36,609 bases of DNA from CAVUAN01 sp963739435 (GCA_963739435.1 CAVUAN010000013.1:1-36609); one strand, 5' to 3'; counted from the stretch's first letter, positions 18,628-27,292 are shown. Numbers and translations are program-made. Notes: a model not told the origin generated them from the letters alone.

Positions 18628-19014
18628 TCAGGCGGCGGGGCGCGGAGTTGGCGTTTTCTTCGGCACCTTCGTCGGCTTGGGTGTCTGGGTCGTCTTCGAG
18701 GCGACCTCCGCCCTCTTGCCGGTCGTCGCGCGCTCCTGTTGCGCGATCGCGCCGAGATTGTGGGAATCCATGGGGTTCAGGACGCGGGGCGTCGGCGTCG
18801 GCGTGGGCTCCAGGCCGATCGAGAGGACGTCGCTCTCGGCCAGCGAGTAGGTGCGCCCTTCGAGCGTCGTGTAGACGATGCGGCCCCCGGCGATTTTCGG
18901 AGGCTCCTTGAGCCGAATCACGCGCCCGTCCTTCAACTTCATGATGGTCGGTGGTTGTGAAGCGGTGGCGAAGAGCAGGCCGAGGGAAAGCGCCAGCGCC
19001 AGGCGGGTGGTCAC
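18628..19014 (-). CDS. Small secreted protein of unknown function
   Basis: The 128-aa product starts at a GTG. It has a signal peptide (RLALALSLGLLFATAS), then a short beta-rich segment, IMKLKDGRVIRLKEPPKIAGGRIVYTTLEGRTYSLAESDV. That segment resembles the small domains found in many acidobacterial secreted proteins. The C-terminus is low-complexity, with TPTPTP and PKPTKVPKKTPTP. It lies 21 bp downstream of mutY on the same strand. No function can be assigned. Confidence 0.65.
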   Translation of the reverse strand: MTTRLALALSLGLLFATASQPPTIMKLKDGRVIRLKEPPKIAGGRIVYTTLEGRTYSLAESDVLSIGLEPTPTPTPRVLNPMDSHNLGAIAQQERATTGKRAEVASKTTQTPKPTKVPKKTPTPRPAA

Positions 19015-19035
19015 GACAGAAAGAGAGGATACGCC

Positions 19036-20115
19036 CTATCGCCCCAAAAAGCCCGCGGCAATGGCGACCTTGCGCGTCAATGTCGGCACCGCGGCTCGGG
19101 AGAGGTCCTCGGGCCGGAACCATCGGCCCCACTTTGGATTTTGGACTTTGGATTTTGGATTTGATGCGGCGCGGTAGACGTCGATGGAAAGGCGGCGATT
19201 CACGACGGTGTGCGTGGCGTGAGCGAATGGCTCCGACTGCTCGATCCGGAGGCCGTGGGCCGCGAGCGTCCGGGCGAGCCGCCGGCGCGCCTCGCCGGGA
19301 GTGCGGCCGTCGGCGGACGGATATGCCCACATCCCCCGGAGCAGGGTCCCTTCGCGACGGAGCAGGAGAGTGCGCCCGCCGGAGCGCGCATCGGCGGCCG
19401 CCACCGAAATCCGCAAGGTTCGCGGCCTTGCCTTGTGCGCCGGGTAGCTGTCTGGCCTTCCTTCGCGCAGGGCGGCGCACTCGCTCGCCAGGGGACACCG
19501 GGAACAGGCCGGACGTTTCGGCGTGCAGACGAGCTGGCCCAGATCCATCAATGCGGCAGTGAAGTCGCCGGGCCGATCGCGCGGCACCAGCTGCTGCGCC
19601 CGGCGGAGGACCGCCTCGCGGTGCGCGCGGGAGCCGGTTTGACCCGTCAGCGCGAAGAGGCGCGAGAGCACGCGCGTGACGTTTGCGTCCGCTGCCGCCG
19701 CGGGCACACCCCAAGCCAGGGCAGCGACGGCGGCCGCGGTGTAGGGTCCGAAGCCCGGCAGCTTTCGAAGGGCAGCCGGTTCTCGAGGCAGCCGGCCGCC
19801 GTGCTCGCGGGTGAGGATCCGGGCGGCTTGCCTCAGGTTGCGCGCCCGGCCGTAATAGCCGAGGCCCGACCAGGCCGCCAGCACCTGCTCGTCGCTCGCC
19901 CGGGCGAGCGACGCGACGTCGGGAAAGCGCTCGAGGAAGGGCTCGTAGCGGCCGAGAACGGCTTGAACCGTCGTCTGCTGGAGCATCACCTCGGAGATCC
20001 AGATGCGGTAAGGGTCCCTCGTGCCGCGCCAGGGCAGCGATCTTTTCTCAGCTTTGTACCAGGACAACAGCCTCGCAGTGATGGCACTGCCTGGCGTTCG
20101 AATCGATTGGTTCAT
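19036..20115 (-). CDS. mutY: A/G-specific adenine glycosylase MutY
   Basis: The 359-aa protein carries the HhH-GPD fold. It has LPWRGTRDPYRIWISEVMLQQT with the catalytic Glu, the helix-hairpin-helix LPGFGPYTAAAVAALAWG, and the catalytic Asp in AAADANVTRVL. The iron-sulfur loop has spacing C-x6-C-x2-C-x5-C (CTPKRPACSRCPLASEC). A NUDIX-like C-terminal domain follows, which in MutY recognises 8-oxoguanine. The enzyme removes adenine mispaired with 8-oxoG. A heptameric DNA repeat inserts NPKSKVQNPK into the C-terminal domain without breaking the frame. The ATG at 20115 lies inside a different intergenic repeat and lacks a ribosome binding site, so the true start could differ. Confidence 0.95.
   Translation of the reverse strand: MNQSIRTPGSAITARLLSWYKAEKRSLPWRGTRDPYRIWISEVMLQQTTVQAVLGRYEPFLERFPDVASLARASDEQVLAAWSGLGYYGRARNLRQAARILTREHGGRLPREPAALRKLPGFGPYTAAAVAALAWGVPAAAADANVTRVLSRLFALTGQTGSRAHREAVLRRAQQLVPRDRPGDFTAALMDLGQLVCTPKRPACSRCPLASECAALREGRPDSYPAHKARPRTLRISVAAADARSGGRTLLLRREGTLLRGMWAYPSADGRTPGEARRRLARTLAAHGLRIEQSEPFAHATHTVVNRRLSIDVYRAASNPKSKVQNPKWGRWFRPEDLSRAAVPTLTRKVAIAAGFLGR
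19132..19166 (+). repeat. Heptamer tandem repeat YTTTGGA inside mutY
   Basis: Four head-to-tail copies (CTTTGGA, TTTTGGA, CTTTGGA, TTTTGGA) plus a decayed fifth. On the minus strand they encode NPKSKVQNPK within MutY. The same unit recurs at 28434-28454. Confidence 0.85.
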
Positions 20116-20205
20116 TTGTTCATTGAATCATTGGTTCATTGGGATGCGCGGCGAGCCGACTCCGCCGAAATCAACCAATGAATCAATGACCCAATGAATC
20201 AATTC
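20105..20205. repeat. Intergenic ATTCATTG-type repeats forming a long inverted repeat
   Basis: Several copies of GGTTCATT/AATGAATC occur in opposite orientations. TCATTGGTTCATTGG (20128-20142) pairs with CCAATGAATCAATGA (20175-20189) over 15 positions with one G-U, and weaker pairing extends outward. It fills the gap between the diiron oxygenase stop and the mutY start. Confidence 0.8.
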
Positions 20206-20206
20206 T

Positions 20207-21343
20207 TCAAGAGGCGAGCGCGCCGGCGGCCGTCACCTCGTCGCGCGGCGCGATCCAGCCGGGTTCCCGCATCAGGGCGGTGATGAACTTCTTCTCCTCC
20301 TCCGACGGCAGGACCTCGGCCAGGTGCTTCGCGTGCGCCTCCGGCGACAGCAGCGAGCCTTCGACCGACCAGGTCTGGCCGGCGTACTCGCCGATGGCGC
20401 GGTGGAACCGGATGTCGGGCGCGGTCAGGGGCTTTTCGCCCTCCGGGAGCTGCTTGGAGATGGACTCGAGGAGCTTGACGACCTCCTGGCGGTAGAGCTC
20501 GCGGGAGAACTCGTTCAAGTGCTGTTTGTCGGGCTCGCTCGTCTGGCGCGCTTCGTCGTAGCGGCCCTTCAGGCCCCAGACATAGAACCACTCGGCGGAG
20601 GAGGAGGAATCCTTGCCGAAGAGGTCGTAAGCCGTCGAAACCCACTTGTTGACGTATTTCTGCAGGAGAGCGGCCGGCACGCGCCCGCGGCGCGCGATCC
20701 GCTGGAGCCCCATGTGGCCCGTGCCCATGTGGAAGCCCTCCTCCCGGAGCATGGGTCCCATCGACCGGGCGAGGGGGGCGAAGCCGGAGGTCGAGAGCAT
20801 GTTGAGCTGAAACTTTCCGTCGCGGTCCACGAATTCCGTGTACGTGAAGAAGTCCACCCAGTCGTCCACGTCGACGTTGAAGGAGCCGAGCAGGCGGTTG
20901 TTCTGCCACGAGCGCCGCTCGAGCAGCTTGCGCGCCTCGATCTTGCCGGTCTCGCCGAAGTTGTTGACGAGGAGGTGGCACATCTGCCAGCCGTGGCGCA
21001 TCTCCTCGGTCATGATCCGGCAAACGCTCTCGGTGTCCTCCTCGGACGGCGAGGTTTCGAGCAGGTGGCGCTGCTGCTCGACGGACGCGAACTCGGTGTC
21101 GCCCTGGTAGACGATCAGGTTGAGCAGGGCGTCGCGGATCTGCTGCTGCGGGATCTGCGTCAGCCGCTCCCACTTCTTCTGGCCCTTGAAGTCGCCATAC
21201 TCGATCGTGTCGGTCTTCAGGTCGCCGTACTTGGCCTCGAACGGGTAGTCGGCGTACTTGGGAAGGCGCAGGTCGATGTCCTTCTGCCACGCCCGGAAGG
21301 CGTCGATCCAGTCGTCGAACGTCGCGATCTTTTTCACGCTCAT
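20207..21343 (-). CDS. PaaA/BoxB-like diiron oxygenase
   Basis: The 378-aa protein has a ferritin-like fold with two ExxH motifs, E114-x-x-H117 (TEEMRHGWQM) and E202-x-x-H205 (REEGFHMGTGH). Another Glu lies near residue 84, as in the diiron centre of phenylacetyl-CoA and benzoyl-CoA epoxidases. RLLGSFN....WVDFFTYTEFVDRDGKFQL matches the family core. These enzymes epoxidise aryl-CoA thioesters. No PaaB/C/E-type partners or other aromatic-CoA genes are visible nearby. The length lies between that of PaaA and BoxB. The substrate is therefore open. No ribosome binding site precedes the ATG. Confidence 0.82.
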   Translation of the reverse strand: MSVKKIATFDDWIDAFRAWQKDIDLRLPKYADYPFEAKYGDLKTDTIEYGDFKGQKKWERLTQIPQQQIRDALLNLIVYQGDTEFASVEQQRHLLETSPSEEDTESVCRIMTEEMRHGWQMCHLLVNNFGETGKIEARKLLERRSWQNNRLLGSFNVDVDDWVDFFTYTEFVDRDGKFQLNMLSTSGFAPLARSMGPMLREEGFHMGTGHMGLQRIARRGRVPAALLQKYVNKWVSTAYDLFGKDSSSSAEWFYVWGLKGRYDEARQTSEPDKQHLNEFSRELYRQEVVKLLESISKQLPEGEKPLTAPDIRFHRAIGEYAGQTWSVEGSLLSPEAHAKHLAEVLPSEEEKKFITALMREPGWIAPRDEVTAAGALAS

Positions 21344-21359
21344 AGGAACTGCGTATCAT
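21331..21359 (+). promoter_or_regulatory. Putative sigma-70-like promoter of the UPF0158 gene
   Basis: TTTTCA (21331-21336) and TATCAT (21354-21359) are separated by 17 bp. Only 8 bp follow before the ATG at 21368, which would give a nearly leaderless message. TATGAT on the opposite strand (21355-21360) could serve the divergent gene. Confidence 0.4.
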
Positions 21360-21367
21360 ACCGGTTC

Positions 21368-21781
21368 ATGCCCGTTCAAATCGACTGGGAGGGGTTGATC
21401 GTGGGGTTCGAAAGCCGCTCCCACCAGATCACGCATTTCTTCGACCGCGAGACCGGGGACGTCGAGCAGGTGCTCGAGCGCGACGCCGCGCGCCATGCCG
21501 CGATGTCGGCCGACCCTCGCTTCGTCGCCCTCCCGCGCGACAGCGGGGAGCGCAGCGTCGGCGACCTCGAGGAGTTCCTGGCGGAATGCGAGGACGAGGC
21601 CTGCCGCGCGAAGCTCAAGGCCGCGCTCGAAGCGCCGGGATCGGTGCCGCTCTACCGCGAGACCCTGCTGCGCTACCCGAAGGAGGAGGCGCGCTTCTTC
21701 CACTTCAAGGAGAAGCAAGCCCTGAGACGGGCGCAGGAGTGGCTCTCGGCCGAGGGGATTTCATTCGGAAAGAGGATGTAG
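21368..21781 (+). CDS. UPF0158 family protein
   Basis: The 137-aa protein has an N-terminal stretch, VGFESRSHQITHFFDRETGDVEQVL, and later DEACRAKLKAALE and RWFH-like FFHFKEKQALRRAQEWL, which fit the UPF0158 family. The family has no known function. The gene stands alone, divergent from the diiron oxygenase and ending 9 bp from a convergent gene. The ATG at 21368 is the only good start; there is no ribosome binding site, in line with a leaderless transcript. Confidence 0.78.
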   Translation: MPVQIDWEGLIVGFESRSHQITHFFDRETGDVEQVLERDAARHAAMSADPRFVALPRDSGERSVGDLEEFLAECEDEACRAKLKAALEAPGSVPLYRETLLRYPKEEARFFHFKEKQALRRAQEWLSAEGISFGKRM

Positions 21782-21790
21782 GTCCTCCAT

Positions 21791-22393
21791 CTATAGGATC
21801 AACGTGCCAAATCTGTCCGGCACGTGAAAATCGGGCGGATCGGCGAACGTGGGCTGCCAGGCGGTGTACTCGTCGGTTGAACCGCGGTCGATCCTGAAGA
21901 AGTTGGCGTTCCAGAGTCGGACGTCCTTGCCCGAAGCCATGGGCGCAAGCGGAATCGTGACGACCGCGGACCAGCGATCCGGGCGGACGCGGACCCGGGC
22001 GCCGAAGCCCGGGCAATTCCAGGAGACGTCGGCGGTCATTGTCGCGCGTTTGCCCTCCGGCGATGCCACGCGGGCGTCGAAGAGAGCGCCCTTCGGGTTG
22101 ACCTCGAACTCGTAGTAGACGGAGGGCGATTCTTCCGGCGAGAGGAACACCTCGAAGACGTCCTCCTTCCAGAGCGGCTCGTCCCGGCGGGTGTACGTCG
22201 CCACGACTCCGGCGTCGCGACCGTCGAAGCGCACGAGCAGGGCGCCCGCGCGAAACCCGACCCGCACCGACGTCCCCAGTCGAGGCTCTCGGCCCGTGAC
22301 GGCGTCAGAGAGCGTCATCGCCGGGAGTTCCACCAGCCGATCGGTTGCCGCGAGCGTCGGCACCTCGAGTGCCGCTCGGCCTTCGTCGATCAC
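21791..22393 (-). CDS. CBM9-like (carbohydrate-binding family 9-like) domain protein
   Basis: The 200-aa product is one beta-sandwich domain with the CBM9-like features: VRVGFRAGALLVRFDGRD, LWKEDVFEVFLSPEE..SVYYEFEVNPKGALFDARV, a central WNCPGF, and LWNANFFRIDR....YTAWQPTFADPPDFHVPDRFGTL. No signal peptide is visible. Stand-alone proteins of this type are common in acidobacteria and have no assigned role. The GTG start at 22393 lies inside an octamer tandem repeat, so the true start may be the ATG at residue 26. Confidence 0.78.
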   Translation of the reverse strand: MIDEGRAALEVPTLAATDRLVELPAMTLSDAVTGREPRLGTSVRVGFRAGALLVRFDGRDAGVVATYTRRDEPLWKEDVFEVFLSPEESPSVYYEFEVNPKGALFDARVASPEGKRATMTADVSWNCPGFGARVRVRPDRWSAVVTIPLAPMASGKDVRLWNANFFRIDRGSTDEYTAWQPTFADPPDFHVPDRFGTLIL

Positions 22394-22418
22394 CCGATCA
22401 CCCGATCGCAGATCACCC
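22388..22418 (+). repeat. GATCACCC tandem repeat at a gene start
   Basis: Units at 22388-22395, 22396-22403 and 22411-22418 are separated by a partial GATCGCA. The repeat covers the probable GTG start of the CBM9-like gene and lies just after the DUF5777 stop. Confidence 0.75.
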
Positions 22419-22423
22419 GATTC

Positions 22424-23344
22424 CTAGAGCTTCCACTGCCGGATGATGTTGAACCCGAGGTAGACGTTCGACGCCGCCTTGCCGCCGAGGTCCGGCCGGA
22501 TGTACTGGTCCACTGTCATGGGCCTGAGGTTGCCGGCCGTGAAGGAGAAACGGTGCTTGGGCAGCGTTTTCTCGATCGCCACGATCCAACCTGTCCCGCG
22601 GGACCCGTCATGCCGAGGGACGACCTCGGCCTGCAGGTTGATCGTGCGGGTCACGGCCCCGCTGACGGCAAACAGCACGTTGAAGACATTGTCGCGGGTC
22701 TCCAGTATGAGCCCCGACCCGCCGTTGTCGAAGCCGCTGGCGGTCTTCGTGACGAAGCTGGGGATGACCGAGACGTTCACGCGGTCGAAGAGATAGAGCG
22801 CCGCCACCGCCTGAGCAAAGAAGGTGAAGCGCTCGGGGTAGTCGACCACGTTGCGCCAGTCGCCTCCGGCGCGCAGGGCGAAGTGGAAGGGAGAGTCCCC
22901 CGAGAAGACGGCGTATTTGGCCGACAGCTCGTAGTCCTCGAGCGACGTGTCGTACAGCAAGCCGACCTCGAGGTCCTTGACCGGCGTGTAGGAGAGGCTG
23001 ATACCGAACTCGGGGTTGGAGGTGAAGGAGAAGAGATTGTGGATGTTGCTTCCCTGCACCGGGTCCGAAAAACGGTGCGCGAAGAAGAGCTGAAGGGTTT
23101 GCAGCGGCGGGGTCTGCGCCGAGGGGAAGTCGATGATGCGCGAGCCTTCGGGCCGCCGAACCGGCGCGGCGCTCTCTGCGGGCGGCTCCGGCGTGTCGGG
23201 AGTCGCCGCCGGGGTCTCGACCGGAGCCGCCGCGGGCGTCGGAGTGGGCGCCGGAGCGCCGGGATCCTGGGCTGCGAGGGGAGCGGCGACGGAGAGAAGC
23301 GCAAACAGCAGGCCGAGGCAGAGAGGGCGACGGGGAGTCTTCAT
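22424..23344 (-). CDS. DUF5777-type outer-membrane beta-barrel protein
   Basis: The 306-aa protein has a signal peptide (LCLGLLFALLSVAAPLAAQ), a Pro/Ala/Thr-rich linker to about residue 65, then a barrel-like region of alternating beta strands. TLQLFFAHRFSDPVQG, FSFTSNPEFGISLSYTPVKDLEVGLLYD and FNVLFAVSGAVTRTINLQAEV fit DUF5777. The aromatic C-terminus is of outer-membrane type (GFNIIRQWKL). A GGAGGACA binding site precedes the ATG and a -10-like TATACT lies further upstream. The function is unknown; it may be a porin-like or assembly protein. Confidence 0.82.
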   Translation of the reverse strand: MKTPRRPLCLGLLFALLSVAAPLAAQDPGAPAPTPTPAAAPVETPAATPDTPEPPAESAAPVRRPEGSRIIDFPSAQTPPLQTLQLFFAHRFSDPVQGSNIHNLFSFTSNPEFGISLSYTPVKDLEVGLLYDTSLEDYELSAKYAVFSGDSPFHFALRAGGDWRNVVDYPERFTFFAQAVAALYLFDRVNVSVIPSFVTKTASGFDNGGSGLILETRDNVFNVLFAVSGAVTRTINLQAEVVPRHDGSRGTGWIVAIEKTLPKHRFSFTAGNLRPMTVDQYIRPDLGGKAASNVYLGFNIIRQWKL

Positions 23345-23380
23345 GGACGTGTCCTCCGTGCGGAAAGAAGCCGCCGGGCG

Positions 23381-23386
23381 AGTATA
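23381..23386 (-). promoter_or_regulatory. -10-like element upstream of the DUF5777 gene
   Basis: TATACT on the minus strand lies 36 bp before the start codon. No good -35 is seen at the usual distance. Confidence 0.4.
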
Positions 23387-23439
23387 GCGGCGCGCTGCGC
23401 GCCCGATGCGCGGCTCAGGATTCCTTCAGCCGGGTTCGG

Positions 23440-24513
23440 TCAGACCCGCAGGAGGCCCGCGCCCCAGTGGAGCCCGGCGCCGAGGGCAGTGAAGCAGACG
23501 AGGTCGCCCGGCTGGATGCGGCCGGCCTGTTTCGCCTCGTGGAACACCAGCGGAAGCGTCGCGGCGGTCGTGTTGCCGTACCTCTGGATGTTGTTGAAGA
23601 CCCTCTCGTCCGGCAGGTCGAGCTGCTTCTGCACGGCCTCGTTGATGCGCAAGTTGGCCTGGTGCATGAGCAGCAGCGAGAGATCCCCGAGCGTCTTGCC
23701 GTTCTTCTCGAGGACCTCGCGCACGATCGCCGGCATCGCCGTCGTCGCGAGGCGGAAGACCTGACGCCCCTCGACGATCGGGATGGTCCTGTTGTCGGCG
23801 AACATCTCGGGCGAGAAGTAGGGGAACGAGGCCGACCCGCCGCCCGGCACGTAGAGCTTGTCCCAGTGGTTGCCGTCCGTCCGCATCTGGAAGCCGAGGA
23901 ATCCGCGCTCCTCCGAGGACTCGACGCCCTCCAGCACGAACGCTCCGCCGCCGTCGCCGAAGATGACGGCGCGGTCCCGGTGGGCGGTGCCCCAGGCGAA
24001 CGACTCGGGCGAGGGCGGCCCTTCCGCCTCGCCGAACAGGACTTTCCAGTCCTCTTCGGTCCACGGGTAGAAGGCGGCGTGGCACTCGGCCCCGACGAGG
24101 AGCACGCGCCGCGCCTGGCCGGAGCGGATGAAGGCATCGGCAACCTGCAGGCCCGAGAGAAACCCGGCGCATTGCATCCGGATGTCCAGGGCGTGCGTCG
24201 TCGTCAGGCCGAGCCTGGCCGCCAACAGCCCGCCGTTGCCCGGAAAGTAGTGGGCGGGCGTCATCGTGGCGAAAACGATGAGATCGAGATCGGCAGCCAC
24301 GAGTCCCGCGTCGTCGAGGGCGCGCCGGGCGGCTTCGTAACCGAGGTCGCAGGAGGACGTGCCGCGCCGGGCGTAATGCCGCTCCCGGATGCCCGTGCGT
24401 TGGACGATCCAGTCGTCGGTCGTGTCCATGATCTTCGACATGTTCGCGTTCGTCACGACGCCGTCCGGCACGAACATGCCGGAGCCGCGAACGACGGTGC
24501 GGGTCGCGAGCAC
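23440..24513 (-). CDS. 3-oxoacyl-ACP synthase III (KAS III/FabH-like)
   Basis: The 357-aa thiolase-fold enzyme has the full KAS III triad: Cys115 in DIRMQCAGFLSG, His in LLMHQANLRI and Asn in QRYGNTTAATLP. DDWIVQRTGIRERH and the closing FTALGAGLHWGAGLL are also typical. KAS III condenses an acyl-CoA starter with malonyl-ACP. The protein is about 35 residues longer than housekeeping FabH because of an inserted segment before FGDGGGAF (HAAFYPWTEEDWKVLFG...FAWGTAHRD). No other fatty-acid genes are nearby, so it may serve a specialised product or starter. It lies 13 bp after the propeller gene on the same strand. Confidence 0.9.
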   Translation of the reverse strand: MLATRTVVRGSGMFVPDGVVTNANMSKIMDTTDDWIVQRTGIRERHYARRGTSSCDLGYEAARRALDDAGLVAADLDLIVFATMTPAHYFPGNGGLLAARLGLTTTHALDIRMQCAGFLSGLQVADAFIRSGQARRVLLVGAECHAAFYPWTEEDWKVLFGEAEGPPSPESFAWGTAHRDRAVIFGDGGGAFVLEGVESSEERGFLGFQMRTDGNHWDKLYVPGGGSASFPYFSPEMFADNRTIPIVEGRQVFRLATTAMPAIVREVLEKNGKTLGDLSLLLMHQANLRINEAVQKQLDLPDERVFNNIQRYGNTTAATLPLVFHEAKQAGRIQPGDLVCFTALGAGLHWGAGLLRV

Positions 24514-24526
24514 GTGCGCGCTCGGC

Positions 24527-27198
24527 CTACCTGTGCGGGATGTCGGCGGGTCTGCGGGCAGGGCCGGGGTTCGAGACGACCCGGTCCCGGCCGGCGCTCG
24601 AATTGGAGACGCCGCCGGCCGGCGGCAGAAGCGTCGGCGCGACGAACTCCACGTCGCCGGTGGCTGTTTCGGTCACGGCGAACGCGGCGTAGAGCTGAGA
24701 CCCCGCCGGAGCGTCGAGCCGGATCCGCCAGTTGCGGATGTCGCCCGGACTGTCGGTGGCGAGCGCGGTGAGGATGGCCGTCAGCCTCTGGGACTGGCCC
24801 GCTCCGAGCTGGACGGGGATGTTGTTGAATTCATTGCCGTTGCCGTCAATACCGACGACGTTCACGGTCGTCGCTCCCCCCCGGTTGAAGAGGACGAGAT
24901 CGGTCGAACGGAGATCCTGGATTTCCTGGAGGCCCGACGCCAGGGCGGAGCCCCCCGCCGGAATCGCCTGTGGGTACGCGTTGACCAGTGTCGCGTAATC
25001 GCCTTCCGTCTTGCGGGCCGCGATCCGCACCGCGCTCGCGATCGACGTGTCGGAGGAAACGACGAGAGCGCCCGAGCCCGAGGTCACGCTGAAAAGGTTT
25101 GCCAGGACGTCCGCGACGACCTGCGTCGTTCCCGGCGCCAGGGTTATCGTCGTTGAACGGGGCGCGGCCGGTGCGCCGCTCGCCGAGTAGGAAATCGTGA
25201 TGTTGGCCGGATTTGCGGGGTCCGGGTTCGAGAGGTAGAGATCCGAGACCGGGCCCGTGCCGTCTTCGCCGAGGCCCGTTTCCGCCCAGGGAAGGACGGC
25301 GTCGCCCCACGCCCTGGCCGGTATCGAGAGGGCTTCATCGGTGCTGCCCGAGTCGATGATGCGGGAATAGGCGCGGAGCGAGCCCGGTCCGCCGATGATC
25401 TGCACGGTGTCTCCGGCCTGAGCAGAAAGGCCGAACGCGGAGGCTGCCGGCGTGTACTCCTCGAGCGTGTTGTTGGCCAGGTTGAAATCGCGTGTTGCCC
25501 GCACCGTTCCATCTGAGGCGATGAGCCTCAGGGTCGACTGGGAACCCATGCCCGCCGAGGACGTGAAGAGGACGAGGCTCGATGTCTCGGTGTCCCGGAT
25601 CGCCGTAAAGAGCGTCGCCTGGTCGCCGGTGCCGAGGCAGCCCGTCGTGTCCACGGCCGGCAGCACGAACCCGAAGCTGTGGCCGTCCGCGTTGGTGTGC
25701 GTGGTGCGGACCGACGCGGTCAGGTCGGACGCCGTCCCGCCCGTGACCTGGATGCGCACCGGGCCATGGACGGAGAAGCCCTGGGCGACGACGTTCTGAA
25801 AGACGTCCTCGACGACGGCGGTGGCGCGCGGGTTGACCGTGAAGGGGATCGATGCCGCCAGCGCGGACGGGGAGTAGAGGTAGATCAGGTTGCCGGAGAT
25901 CGTGGAATCGCCGGCGTTGGCGAGCGCGACGTCGACGCGATTTCCGACGAGGGTCAGCGGTCGGGTCGTTCGCGTTCTGGTACGCGACAGGCACGGCGAG
26001 GTCCGAATCGGCTTCCGATGTTCTGGAGCTGGAGCTTGACGATTGCCCCGTTGGATCCGACCCAGACGTAGCCGTCGGCCACGCGTGATTCCCCAGGCGT
26101 TGATGCTGGCGAACTCCGTCCGCAGAATCGCGCTGTTGACGACGCCGGGGTTGACGATCAGGTCGGCGCTGGCGAGCGACTTGGCCGTCGAGGTGAAGGT
26201 TGTCGGGGTGATGACCGAGTCGCGAATGAGCGCGGGTTTCAGGTTGGTCACGTGATGGACCGGCACCGTGACGGGCGTGAGCACGACCCCGGTCGGGAAG
26301 GCGAGGGCGGATCGAGCACGGCGACGCTCCCGTTGCCGGTCGAGGCCTCGGCGACGTAGATCCTTGCCCTGGAACATGTCGAAGTGGATCGGCGTCAGGA
26401 AGCCCGTGTAGGCCACGAGGCCGTTGTTCGCACGGGTCGAACACGTCGATGGCGGCGCCCGCGAGCATGCACATCCAGAGCCTGCCGTCCGCGTCGAATT
26501 GGATCTGCGACGGGTTGAGCCGCCCGCCGGATGGGATCGAGGAACGTCCAGGAGGTCTCGGTGTCGGCGTCCGGCTCGTAGCGGACGATGCGGTTGTTGC
26601 CGAAGTCCGTCATCCAGAGCGCCCCATCCGGGCCAGGTGCGACGCCCGAATAGGCGAACGTGAAGATCGTGCCGTCGGCGCTTCGCGAGCGGTAGTCGGT
26701 GACCTGGAGGGTGGCAAGGTCGAGGGACTGGAGCCGGCCGTCGGTCTGGGGTATCCAGACCCTGCCGTCGGGCGCCCGCCAGAACCCGGCCGGCTTCGAT
26801 CCCGGAAGGACATATTCGCGGAGCGCGCCGGTGACCGTGTCGAGGCGCGCGAGGATGGAGCGGCCGGCGTCGATGAGGCTCTCGCCGTTGCAGATGAACC
26901 ACATCACGTCGCCGTCGAACTCGAAGATGCACGGGGTTGGCGCCGATCGACTTGTCGTCCCGGATCTGCCACTGTTTGAACGTGGTGCCGTTCATGGAGA
27001 CGATCCGGTCGCTCGACGGGATCATGAACCAGACCGTGCCGTCGGGAAGCGCCTTGATGGTCACGCCCGAGACGGCGTGGGCGCCATCCGTGGAAAAGGT
27101 CGTGCCGACCGGAACGTTGGGAACGGTTGCGGTCTGCGCCGCGAGGGTCGCCGCGGCCAGGGCCAGGGCGGCCGCGGAGATGGGGGCTTTGGGAGCAT
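24527..27198 (-). CDS. Large secreted protein with Vgb/NHL-like beta-propeller (many frame breaks)
   Basis: The N-terminus is signal-peptide-like (ISAAALALAAATLAAQ). Propeller blades follow: VSGVTIKALPDGTVWFMIPSSDRI, GFWRAPDGRVWIPQTDGRL, VAPGPDGALWMTDFGNNRIVRY and IQFDADGRLWMCML, the repeat type of Vgb lyase and NHL proteins. The rest is a long beta-rich region (LTLVGNRVDVALANAGDST; DLYLSNPDPANPANITISYSA) that reads without interruption from about 25.95 kb down to the stop at 24527. Between about 25.95 and 27.1 kb the reading frame changes at least six times while the propeller sequence continues, mostly by single extra bases. The start near 27198 (ATG) is uncertain because of these breaks. 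Confidence 0.68.
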
Positions 27199-27292
27199 CG
27201 GCGCAAGGATAACGCTTGTGCCGGCGGAATATTTCGCGCTCCGCTTCGTCCTCCCGAGCGGACAGGCTGAGGTACGCGGCGGCGTATGCTCG

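Noticed and set aside
20090..20115. tRNA-like GTTCGAATC near 20095
   Set aside because: There is no cloverleaf around it. It belongs to the mutY start and the adjoining repeat.
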